From Silanimonas sp. (GTDB taxonomy: Bacteria; Pseudomonadota; Gammaproteobacteria; Xanthomonadales; Xanthomonadaceae), in the NCBI GenBank assembly GCA_026005095.1, contig BPKK01000001.1:62001-126000 (forward strand): 64,000 nucleotides of DNA. The letters run 5' to 3'. The notes below the pieces were generated by a model. The model saw only the letters and a list, made by a program, of their open reading frames with translations, made no database searches and was not told the DNA's origin. The position numbers and the translations under genes were made by a program. Positions 47,201-54,450 of this stretch are shown in pieces (positions within the stretch are counted from its first letter, which is position 1; each line of letters starts with the position of its first letter).

Positions 47201-47998
47201 CAGGCCGATCTCGGGGAAGGTGGAGTTGATGACCCGGCCGCCGCGCTCGAAGACCCGGAACACATCGGCCGGCGGCACGGTCTCCCAGGCCGGCAGCGGG
47301 TACAGGGCCGGCAGCACGCCGCGCGCGGCGAGCGCCGGATCGCTGGCATCCACCGGGTTCTTCAGCATGGCCGGCGCGCCCTCGCGGGTGTAGGCCTCGC
47401 CGAGGGTATAGACCTTGTAGGGCAGGATGCCATTGTTGTACGCGGCGCCGCCCCAAAGCATGGCCGAGGTCGACATCAGGCTGCGCTCCTGCGCCTGGAT
47501 GATGGGCAGATGGCAGGCGCCGCAGGCCTCGCGGGCCACTCTCAGATCGCCGGGGTTCACGAAGCGCACATAGGCCGGGTGTTCCTGGGTCCAGCGCGCC
47601 ATGGAGTGGGGGGGATTGCCCGGTCCATGGCCGAAGGTGCCGATGTCGGCGGGCAGCACGTGGGCCGCCTCCTTCAGTGCCGTGTAGGCTGCGCTGCCCG
47701 GCGCCTCGCTGCCGCGACGCACGGCAGGATCGCCGCCATGGCAGTCGGCGCAGCCCAGCACCACGCCGGGATTGGCATGCATGGTGGGCTGGTCGGTCTT
47801 CTCGTGGCAGGTGACGCAGCCGGCGGACTTGGTCTCGGCCAGGCTGCGGGGTTGGCGCGCCGGGGCCGGCGGGAACTCCCGGTACTCGCGCTTGACCTTG
47901 ACGATGCCGGCCGACTGTACCGAGAGCGATACCGATCCCAGGGCCAGCACGGCGGCGCAGGCCAGCAGGAAGACGCGGGGGGAAGGACGGGGGGGCAT
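44201..47998 (-). CDS. Decaheme cytochrome fused to an LVIVD-type beta-propeller
   Basis: A 1265-residue protein. A signal peptide or anchor (RVFLLACAAVLALGSVSLSVQSA) is followed by ten CxxCH motifs: CVTCH (61), CADCH (83), CGACH (159), CTACH (331), CMVCH (388), CVDCH (524), CADCH (551), CFTCH (669), CAGCH (680) and CEDCH (786). The C-terminal 400 residues are blades of the LVIVD propeller type, with the repeated pattern xYAYVA..G..IVDV and proline-ending turns (YAYVTTPRGVQIVDLDDPLKP, YAYVAAGEEGLAIVDVTRPVQP, FAYVADGRNGLRVIQL). It is the largest gene of the operon, between the barrel and the pentaheme genes. A surface or outer-membrane terminal electron transfer protein is a reasonable inference. 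Confidence 0.82.
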   Translation of the reverse strand: MPPRPSPRVFLLACAAVLALGSVSLSVQSAGIVKVKREYREFPPAPARQPRSLAETKSAGCVTCHEKTDQPTMHANPGVVLGCADCHGGDPAVRRGSEAPGSAAYTALKEAAHVLPADIGTFGHGPGNPPHSMARWTQEHPAYVRFVNPGDLRVAREACGACHLPIIQAQERSLMSTSAMLWGGAAYNNGILPYKVYTLGEAYTREGAPAMLKNPVDASDPALAARGVLPALYPLPAWETVPPADVFRVFERGGRVINSTFPEIGLPNVLGFLQRLDEPGRPDLRQSNRGPGTGNRVAVPVINLTKTRLNDPHLWMLGTNDNPGDYRSSGCTACHTVYANDRDPRHSGPYAVHGNRGFTATLDPTIPKDRSGSPIQHAFTRAIPSSQCMVCHMHQPNIYVNSFYGYVQTDYEADAEALWPEQQRYPSAAEIRAINLRNPEEAAIRGKWSDPEYLAEISRLNPTLKHTQFADYHGHGWVFRAVFKRDRQGNLLDAEGRVVANDDPEKFKKAVHLSSIHLDKGMHCVDCHFAQDMHGNGHIYGEVAAAIEITCADCHGTARRYPTLTTSGPAARPGGMDLSLLRTPDGRPRFEWRDGALYQRSALYPDLEWKVSLTRDSVNPASPEYNEKAARAKLMPAGEAGRRGEWNAAAAFANASDMALAHDDEKMECFTCHLSWTTSCAGCHLPIQANWKTERNHYEGGETRNYATYNVQVVRDDVFQLGLHGTVKGNRIAPIRSSSALVLSSQNINRERIYVQQPPVAASGYSSQAFAPHYPHTERLTETKQCEDCHVSVNEDNNAIMAQLLLQGTNFVNFVGAYAMVGEERHVEGIGVTELDEPQAVIGSYLQRMAYPDFFRQHQARGRQLREAYGIGSDGPANCVQLRGEYLYVAEGRGGFRVYDVASLPNKGFSQRIIRAPFSPLGHDAHVPSKNATCMALPTNQPVAPFKNQGELMRVTNQEQPFHPIYHYAFIVDAEEGLIVVNVDTFADGEPRNNFLSRAATWNEDGVLTGARHIVVAGHYAYVTTPRGVQIVDLDDPLKPRAKAFIPLEDARATAVQFRYLFITAGSGLHVADITDMGAPRLLPASVPMRDARRVYVARTYAYVAAGEEGLAIVDVTRPVQPRLLTRFTAEGAINDARDVVVASTNASLFAYVADGRNGLRVIQLTSPESQPNFYGFSPEPRPELIASRATRSPALALSKGLDRDRAVDETGGQIAVFGRLGSRPFTLREMQKLYLNPDGTVWRVSNTPGTPSPAAAASASGGRP

Positions 47999-48002
47999 GG
48001 CG

Positions 48003-50104
48003 TCAGTAGGTCAGCACCGCGTTGATCAGCCCGGAATACAGGGTGCCCTGCCCGGTGCCGTAGAAGCGCTCGATGCCCGAACCCGGCCGCAGGACCGAGA
48101 TCGAGCCGTTGATGACGATGTTCTGGATGAATAACGGCCGCCACTGCAGGCCCACGGCCATGTCCCAGCCGATCTCCTTCGGCGGCGGAGCCTCGTTGCG
48201 CAGGGCGCCCAGCACCCCGGTGTGCATGAAGCGCAGATGGTTGAGATTGGCCGTGAGCCGCAGTTCCGGCTTGAGGTCGAGGTCGGCCCCGATGCCAAGC
48301 AGCACCAGGCCGGGATTGACGAAGTTCGACTGCCCCTGCTCTTTCGAGGAGCGCAGGGCGGGAAGCAGGCCATTGCGGCTGCTCAGCACCACCCCGCCGC
48401 CGCCCACCAGCGGGATGGTCTGGCGGATGAAGTAGCTGGTATCGGCGCCGGCGAACTGCGGGTTCTCGAAGATGGCGTCGAAGCCGGTGGCCTCGTCGTC
48501 GTAGGGATCGACATCACCGCTCGCCACCAGCAGACTGCCGCGCAGGCGGATCCAGCTGAAATCGCGTGAGAGCTCGCTGGCGTGGAAGGCGGCACGGATA
48601 CGCTGGCGGCGCTGTGCCAGCGGATGACGCTCCTGCTCGCCAATGGCGAGGTAGGTGCTGGTGGTGAGGTTGAGCCTCGCCTTCGGCCACCAGGAAGTGA
48701 GGTGGCCATCGCCACTCACACCGAGGTAGGTCACGTGGTAGCGGAAGGGCCGCAGGTCGCCGAAGAAGGCCGGCCGCACCAGGAAGCCGTTGGTGTCGTA
48801 GTGGAAGCGGTCCTCGCGGTTGCGGTTGTGCAACAGCGTGGCCTGCGAGGTGAAGCCGAGCCGCGGCCAGTCCTGGCGGTAGACATTGGCCACGAACACA
48901 TCGTCGCGGCGCAGCGCCCGGCTGGTGTCGTTAAGACCGCTGTTGGTGTCCTTCTCCATGCGCCGGAACCAGGCCAGGTTGTACTGCCAGTGGTTGTTGT
49001 CGCGGTTGCCGAACAGGCGCACGCCGAAGGGCTGGTCGATGAACAGAAAGCCGCGGAAGTCGCTGGTGAAGGGCTGGATGCCGATGCGCAGGCTATCGAA
49101 GTCGTAGCGGTCGGAGACGTTTCTCAGATGCTTGTCGTAGAACAGTTCCTGGAACCCGACATGGCGATCGGTGCGGGTACGGCCCTCCAGCGGGTCGATG
49201 CGCAGCAGCCCGGCCTCCTGCGCCCGCACATGGTTCACGTTCAGCACCGGCACGATGCGGATCTCGTGGTCCGGCGGCTTGTAGGTGGTGTTGCCCTTGA
49301 TCAGGCCGACATTGAGGATCAGGGTCTGGGCGCCGATCTCGAAGCGGTTGCGACCATAGATGTCGAGCCCCTGCCCGGGGATGCCGATGGTCTGCGCCAC
49401 CGGCACCGGGAAACGGCGGCCCTCGAGCAGGGTGTCGGAGACGAGGTTGAGGGCGACGAACCAGTCCGGTCCGATCTCGCGCACCGGGAAGTCGCCCTTC
49501 AGCACGTTCTGGTGGTAGGGGTCGTACCAGGGGAAGCGGTAGCCCAGCGACTGCAGGATGCGCCAGCGGTCCGGCACCGGCACCGACTCCCGCGGCAGCG
49601 TCGCCGCCGGCGCCGGGATCTGCCCCGGCTCGGGGGGCGGAAGGGTGACCAGCGGCTGCGGGCGCTCGCCCGGGACGCACCAGCGGGGCGATGGCCGGCG
49701 CCTCGAGGCCCTCCGGCGTGACGATGCGCGGCGGCGCCGGCGCCGAGAGGGCCTGCACGTTCCACTGCCCGTCGGCGAGGCGCTCGCGCTTCAGCCAGGC
49801 CCGCGTGCCCTCGCCTTCGCCCTCGCGGGTCCGCACTTCCACCCAGCCGCCCTGTGCGGAGAGCACCTCCAGCAGGCGGCCGCGCGCCACCTCGCGCACC
49901 GGGGCGGCGGCCTCGCCCGGGGCCTCGCGCAGCAGCAGCGAGGGAGCCATCACCTGCAGCAGCATCACCGGCGCCGGTGCCGGATCCATGGCACCGGGCG
50001 CAGCCGCGGAAGCCGCCCCGGCCTCCGCGAAGACCGGCGGCGACCGCAAGGGCCATCAGGGCCATCGCGCAGGCCACCACCAGGGGGCGGCGCGAGGGCC
50101 TCAT
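48003..50104 (-). pseudogene. Predicted outer-membrane beta-barrel with N-terminal SH3-like domain, two frameshifts
   Basis: Three reading frames together give one protein of about 700 residues. Frame 1 (50104 down to ~50040) is a signal peptide MRPSRRPLVVACAMALMALAVAA. Frame 2 (~50040 to ~49670) is an SH3-like module: PSLLLREAPGEAAAPV, GRLLEVLSAQGGWVEVRTREGEG. Frame 3 (~49670 to 48003) is the body, GYRFPWYDPYHQNVLKGDFPV..., with alternating hydrophobic and polar strands rich in Tyr/Trp/Arg and a C-terminal GLINAVLTY ending in an aromatic residue, as barrels do. Removing one extra base near 50037 and one in the GGG near 49672 gives a continuous protein (VAAPVFAEAG; RPGERPQPLVTLPPP). Barrel topology is inferred, not computed. 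In this operon it is the candidate porin that would hold a multiheme cytochrome in the outer membrane. Confidence 0.72.
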
Positions 50105-52053
50105 CGCTCGCGCTCCATCGGCCGGCGGGGCGAGGCGCGCTCCGCGCTCCCCGGCCGGGCCGGCGTGGACGGCACGGGCTTCGGGCGGGGCTGCGCCTCA
50201 GGCGGCATCCGCAGCAGCAGCGGCGCGCCCTGGGTCGGCAGGTCGCCCTCGCCGCTGCAGACATTCTGCGCATCGCTGCCGTTGAAGGGCGACTGCGGGC
50301 ATTGCACGTAGCGCAGGCCGAGCTGGTCGGCACGGCGCAGCAGCGGGGCGTGGCCAAGACCCCCGCCCAGCCAGCGCCCGGCGCGGGTGATGCCGAGGAA
50401 GGCGATCATGTCGTCCTGGTCCACGCCGTCACCGGAGACGCCCACCGCGCCCACGAGCACCCCGTTGCGGTACACCGGCACTCCCCCGGGGAAGATTTGC
50501 ACGCCGTTGTCGACGCCGATCGGCGCAGTAGTACAGCGCGGGATGATCGGGCCACCGGGCGCCAGCGAGGCGGCAAGACCGGGGAAAACCAGGTCGAGCT
50601 GCAGGCCCACGTTGAACGGGCTCCAGGCCGGACGGGCGCTGGAGAGCGGGCCGCGCGGCCGGCTGTCGATGCCGTCGGGGTAGGAGGGACGCGCGATGTT
50701 GCCGAGGGCGCGGCTGGTGAAGGCCATGCCGTCGGCGAAGATCGCCGGCCGGCCAAAGAAGACGCTGGCCGAGCGCGGATCGCCGCCGATGTAGAAGGCC
50801 TGCTGCGCCGGCGAGTTCACGCTGGCGAGCCGCGCCGCGGCATCAGGGCGAGAAAACAGGGCCGCCGCCCGCGCCTTCTGCAGCGAGACATCGATGCCGA
50901 ACACCGGGGCGTCGGGGGTGCGGGCGATGCCGAGGATGTTCCCCTCGGCATCCACCACGCTCACCGTCACCTGGGCCGGCGAACCGAGCGGGATGCGGAT
51001 CTGCGCCCGGGCCGCGTTCGCCACCTCGATCGCCTCGTCGAGGAGGGCGAAAACCTCGGGCTGCGACAGACTGCCGCCGCCGGTCGGCGGGAACCGGTTG
51101 GCGCCGGTGGCGGTGAGCAGGGCGAAGGCATTGCCCATCAGATTCACCGGATCGGGGCCGATGCCCGACTCGGCCCGGCCGAAAATGCGCCCAGCCCGCG
51201 GGCCACCGGCCGCGGCGAAATACCCCGGGACGTCCACGTAGGCACCGCCCGCGGGCAGACTGGCACTGCTGGCCAGCCGCCGGCCATCGGCATCGGAATA
51301 GCGCAGGCTCACCCCGCCGGCCGTCACCCGCTCGGCGCGGATGCAGTCGGGAGCATCGAAGCCACGCACTGCCGAATGGGCAATCACTTCCTCCGGGTCA
51401 TTGTCGAAATCGAAGGGATCGAGGTCGATGCCGTAGACCGGCGAGCTCCCCGCCACCACGCCGACGCCCCCCACCACGCTGCCGGCCTTGTAGAGCGGGA
51501 AACCGCCGGGATCGGCCGAGAGCCCGAGCGGAGAACGCCGCGGCCCGATGCCGAGCGGCTCGCCGCCCTGCATGAGATCGCTGCAGGGCAGCTGGCTGAA
51601 CTGCACGCCGAACAATGGCCCTGCGGGCACATTGCGGATCATCGGCGGGAAGTGGTCTTGGACGATGAAGCCGGCGGTGCGGGTGCTGAAGGCCTGCCCC
51701 GAGGAGGAGAGGTAGGCCCCGGTGATGGCCTTGGCGATGGCCGCCGCCGTGCTCGGCACCACCAGACCCTCGAGCCCGCCGCCGCTGGACATCCCGCTGC
51801 TGATGCGGATGCCCGGCGCCGCCCCGGCCATCTGGTAAACCGCCAGCACGTTGCCGACGCGGTCGACCACGGCGATGGTGGCCGGCTGCCCCAGCCGGCC
51901 CGCCACGTCCGCGGCCTGGGCCACCACCCGCTCCACGTCGGCCACCTCGAGCCGCTGGTCGGGCGCAGCGGGCGCCGGGCAGCGGGCCGCGGCATGCCCG
52001 GCAGCGAGCAGGGCGAGACCGAGCAGGGCCGGAAGGAGACGTCGCCGGTTCAT
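50101..52053 (-). CDS. Secreted protein with two GlcG/HbpS-like (heme-binding) domains
   Basis: A 650-residue exported protein (signal LPALLGLALLAAGHAAARC). Two copies of the GlcG/HbpS fold are recognisable: LGQPATIAVVDRVGNVLAVYQMAGA near residue 55, and SPAQVTVSVVDAEGNILGIARTPDAPVFG near residue 370. Each is followed by an Ala-rich helix (AAAIAKAITGAYLSS; QKARAAALFSRPD) and glycine turns GVPVYRNGVLVGAVGVSGDGVDQDD. GlcG-like domains bind heme or corrinoids in some proteins, but most are uncharacterised. No CxxCH is present. It overlaps its neighbours by 4 nt on both sides (ATGA), so it belongs to the multiheme operon. Confidence 0.78.
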   Translation of the reverse strand: MNRRRLLPALLGLALLAAGHAAARCPAPAAPDQRLEVADVERVVAQAADVAGRLGQPATIAVVDRVGNVLAVYQMAGAAPGIRISSGMSSGGGLEGLVVPSTAAAIAKAITGAYLSSSGQAFSTRTAGFIVQDHFPPMIRNVPAGPLFGVQFSQLPCSDLMQGGEPLGIGPRRSPLGLSADPGGFPLYKAGSVVGGVGVVAGSSPVYGIDLDPFDFDNDPEEVIAHSAVRGFDAPDCIRAERVTAGGVSLRYSDADGRRLASSASLPAGGAYVDVPGYFAAAGGPRAGRIFGRAESGIGPDPVNLMGNAFALLTATGANRFPPTGGGSLSQPEVFALLDEAIEVANAARAQIRIPLGSPAQVTVSVVDAEGNILGIARTPDAPVFGIDVSLQKARAAALFSRPDAAARLASVNSPAQQAFYIGGDPRSASVFFGRPAIFADGMAFTSRALGNIARPSYPDGIDSRPRGPLSSARPAWSPFNVGLQLDLVFPGLAASLAPGGPIIPRCTTAPIGVDNGVQIFPGGVPVYRNGVLVGAVGVSGDGVDQDDMIAFLGITRAGRWLGGGLGHAPLLRRADQLGLRYVQCPQSPFNGSDAQNVCSGEGDLPTQGAPLLLRMPPEAQPRPKPVPSTPARPGSAERASPRRPMERER

Positions 52054-53474
52054 GGCAGGGACTCCTCACGCACCCGGCCGAACAGCCGCTCGCTGGCCTG
52101 TAAGGCCGCGTGTGCCGGGTGGTAGTCATGGCAGAGCCCGCAGTCGGAGCGGACCATGCCCGGGGCGGCCCTGGCCCCGGCATGGCAATCGCGGCAGCCG
52201 GCGATGCCGGGCATCAGCACCTCGCTGGCCGCCTTCGAGGCTTTGGCGGCATGGCAGTCCGTGCAGGCCATCTGGGTATGCGCGGCATGGCTGAAGCGGG
52301 CCCCCGGCATCCACGGGTGCGGCAAGGGCACGGCGGCGATCCGCCATTCGGGCAAGTCGGCAGCCGGGGTGCCGGGGCGCCCGGTTTCGGCCACCCGCGT
52401 CACCTCGTGACAGACCACGCAGCCCCGCCGCTCGACGAGATCGATGGCCTCCTGCCGCGCCAGGGCGAGGGCATCCTCCTGTCGCGGCCGCGGTGCGCTG
52501 CCGCCCGGGCGCTGCACCGCCCCCTCGGCCGCGGCATGGGCATCGAGCCCGCCGGGCAGGCTGGCGGCGAAGCCGTAGAACTCGCGGATCATCGACAGGG
52601 CCTCGTCCAGCGGGCCATGCGGCACGCTGCGGCGGGCGAAGCTGCCCTCCAGGTGCAGGGCATGGCAGGCCTGGCAGTCGGAGGCGAAGCGCACCGGCTC
52701 GAAGCCCAGCGCATCCGGGCGCAGGCGGTGGCAGCTGCTGCAGTCCAGCCGCTCCCGGCCATCCGGCCCGCCGATTCCGCCGGCGGCGAGATGCACGTCG
52801 TGGGGGAACTTGAGGCCCGTGGGTTCCGACACCGGCCCTTCGCCGAGGCGGCGCTTCACCAGCACGCCATGGCCGTCGTCCAGGCGCACGGCGAACTCCG
52901 GGTGAGCCTTGGCAAAGTCGCTGGCATCCAGCAGGCCGAGTTCCGGGCGGCGGGCGGCGAGGTCGCCATGGCAGTCGGTACAGCTACCCCCGGCATGGGC
53001 GAGATTCTGCACCTGCAGACCCATCGGCCCCTGATGCTCACGATGACAGCTGGCGCAGCGCGGCGCAGCCTCGCCGGCGATCGGCGGCGAGGCACCGCCG
53101 TGGGCGGCCACCGTGCGATGGCAGGCGGTACAGTCCTCGTCGCGTACGCGCACGAAGGGCTCGGCATGGCAGGCACGGCAGTCGAGGCTCAGGGCGGCAT
53201 GGGCCGAATCCAGCGGCCCGGCGTCCCACACCCGATCCCAGGCCAGGGCGGTGCGGAAGGCACGTACGTCCTCGGCGGCCAGCGGTCGCTCGAGTGGCTC
53301 GGGGCGGGCGGCGGCCTGGGCCTTCGCGGCTTCCTGGCTCAGCAGCAGCGGCACCAGAGCGAAGCCTGCCAGCAGCAGGAGCAGCAATGCCCAGGAAAGC
53401 AGGCGGCGGCCGGCAAGCGGCCGGCGCAGGGCCTCGAGGGCATCGGCATTCGGGTCGGGAGTGCTCGAGGCCAT
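52050..53474 (-). CDS. Membrane-anchored decaheme cytochrome c
   Basis: A 474-residue cytochrome with an uncleaved-looking N-terminal anchor (LLSWALLLLLLAGFALVPLLL, residues 25-45) and ten CxxCH motifs: CRACH (99), CTACH (115), CASCH (140), CTDCH (165), CSSCH (245), CQACH (267), and then CVVCH, CTDCH, CRDCH and CGLCH in the last 150 residues. Extra His residues (GHGVLV, FPHDVHLAAGG, FSHAAHTQ) could give bis-His ligation. The 3 nt gap to the cytochrome b-like gene upstream suggests a quinol-oxidising pair: membrane cytochrome b plus tethered multiheme c, as in NrfH/CymA-like modules but of a different family. Confidence 0.85.
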   Translation of the reverse strand: MASSTPDPNADALEALRRPLAGRRLLSWALLLLLLAGFALVPLLLSQEAAKAQAAARPEPLERPLAAEDVRAFRTALAWDRVWDAGPLDSAHAALSLDCRACHAEPFVRVRDEDCTACHRTVAAHGGASPPIAGEAAPRCASCHREHQGPMGLQVQNLAHAGGSCTDCHGDLAARRPELGLLDASDFAKAHPEFAVRLDDGHGVLVKRRLGEGPVSEPTGLKFPHDVHLAAGGIGGPDGRERLDCSSCHRLRPDALGFEPVRFASDCQACHALHLEGSFARRSVPHGPLDEALSMIREFYGFAASLPGGLDAHAAAEGAVQRPGGSAPRPRQEDALALARQEAIDLVERRGCVVCHEVTRVAETGRPGTPAADLPEWRIAAVPLPHPWMPGARFSHAAHTQMACTDCHAAKASKAASEVLMPGIAGCRDCHAGARAAPGMVRSDCGLCHDYHPAHAALQASERLFGRVREESLP

Positions 53475-53477
53475 GGA

Positions 53478-54296
53478 TCACCAGTAGGTAAAGACCGCGA
53501 GGATGTGCGCCAGCAGGGCCCCGAGCAGGGCCAGAGAGAGCGGCACGTGCACCACCAGCCAAGCCTCGGTCCAGGCCCGCAGGCGCAGGTAGGCGCGCAG
53601 CCGCTCGAGCACTTGCAGGCGGCGGAACTGCAGGGCGAACAGATCGCGCACCTCGCGCTCCGAGGCGCGCTCATCGGCGCGCAGAGCGGCCACGGCGGCG
53701 GTGGTGGCGCAGCCCGGCAGCCGGCGCCGCAGCCGGCCCCAGCCGGGACGGGCGATCGGCGTGGCGGCGGAAGCCTCGATCAGTTCGACGAAACGCGGCG
53801 CGATGCGCGCAGCGAGCTGGCGCGACTGACCGTCGATCTCGGCCAGCGACGCGGCATGCTGCTCCAGAGTGCGGCCGTCGAGCAGATCGCTCATCAGGCC
53901 GGGATTGCGCAGGTACACCGCCACGCCCCACAGGCCGCTGGCGATCACCGCCACCATCAGGCCGTAGGCCAGGGTGTGCACGTTCCAACCGAACTGGAAG
54001 CCGGTATGCAGGGTGGCCACCACCAGCAGCGAAAGGCCGAGGTAGACATGGGCCGAGAGCCAGCCACGCACTGTGCCGATGCCGCCGACGTACTGCCGCT
54101 TGCGCACCCCGAACCACAGCAGCCAGACGATCAGCAGGGCTCCCAGGCTGCCGAGGGTATAGCCGAGCACGGTGCCGCCGCCCGGGCCGAAGCGCGGTTC
54201 ATCGAGGGCGTACCAGAGCACACTGGCGGCCACCAGCAGCAGCGCCCACTTGAAGTAACGCAGGCGGGCATGGCTCAGGATGTTGTCGTCCGCCAT
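53478..54296 (-). CDS. Cytochrome b-like integral membrane protein
   Basis: A 272-residue membrane protein. Helices are near residues 15-30, 45-62, 78-98 (AHVYLGLSLLVVATLHTGFQFGW), 104-126 (VHTLAYGLMVAVIASGLWGVAVYL) and 248-270 (VVHVPLSLALLGALLAHILAVFTYW), with an amphipathic cytoplasmic stretch between. The His residues spaced about 14 apart inside helices (AHVYL...LHTGF and VVHVP...LAHIL) are what b-heme ligation needs. It is the first gene of the operon, so it is likely the quinone-side entry or exit point. Family assignment is by helix/His pattern only. Confidence 0.7.
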   Translation of the reverse strand: MADDNILSHARLRYFKWALLLVAASVLWYALDEPRFGPGGGTVLGYTLGSLGALLIVWLLWFGVRKRQYVGGIGTVRGWLSAHVYLGLSLLVVATLHTGFQFGWNVHTLAYGLMVAVIASGLWGVAVYLRNPGLMSDLLDGRTLEQHAASLAEIDGQSRQLAARIAPRFVELIEASAATPIARPGWGRLRRRLPGCATTAAVAALRADERASEREVRDLFALQFRRLQVLERLRAYLRLRAWTEAWLVVHVPLSLALLGALLAHILAVFTYW

Positions 54297-54391
54297 CCGC
54301 GCGACTCCCCTTGGCGAGCGCCCATCCGTGGCGGCGGCGTGAAACCGCAGCGCAACAAATGTGACGCGTGGCTGATTTTCCCCCGCTGCCG

Positions 54392-54420
54392 ATTTAGCGC
54401 CGCGGTGTTCGCCGCGTCAA
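54392..54420 (-). promoter_or_regulatory. Promoter of the seven-gene multiheme operon
   Basis: On the minus strand TTGACG (54415-54420), a 17-nt spacer and CTAAAT (54392-54397) make a sigma70-like promoter, about 95 nt before the cytochrome b-like gene. The spacer holds a CGCGG...CCGCG inverted repeat. Downstream, at about 54358-54380, the sequence GCGTCACATTT resembles one half of a CRP site. Confidence 0.6.
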
Positions 54421-54433
54421 GACGGCAAGCCGC

Positions 54434-54439
54434 TACACT
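54434..54439 (+). promoter_or_regulatory. TACACT -10-like element of mfd
   Basis: TACACT ends 11 nt before the mfd ATG, which would give a leader of about 4-5 nt. No Shine-Dalgarno is visible. Confidence 0.35.
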
Positions 54440-54450
54440 TCGCGCCCTCT

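Noticed and set aside
45425-48025. 866-aa plus-strand ORF
   Set aside because: Exact antisense of the decaheme-propeller gene, whose ten CxxCH motifs are real.
54358-54380. Full CRP binding site upstream of the multiheme operon
   Set aside because: Only one half (TCACATTT) is good; the other half does not match, so it is not listed as a site.
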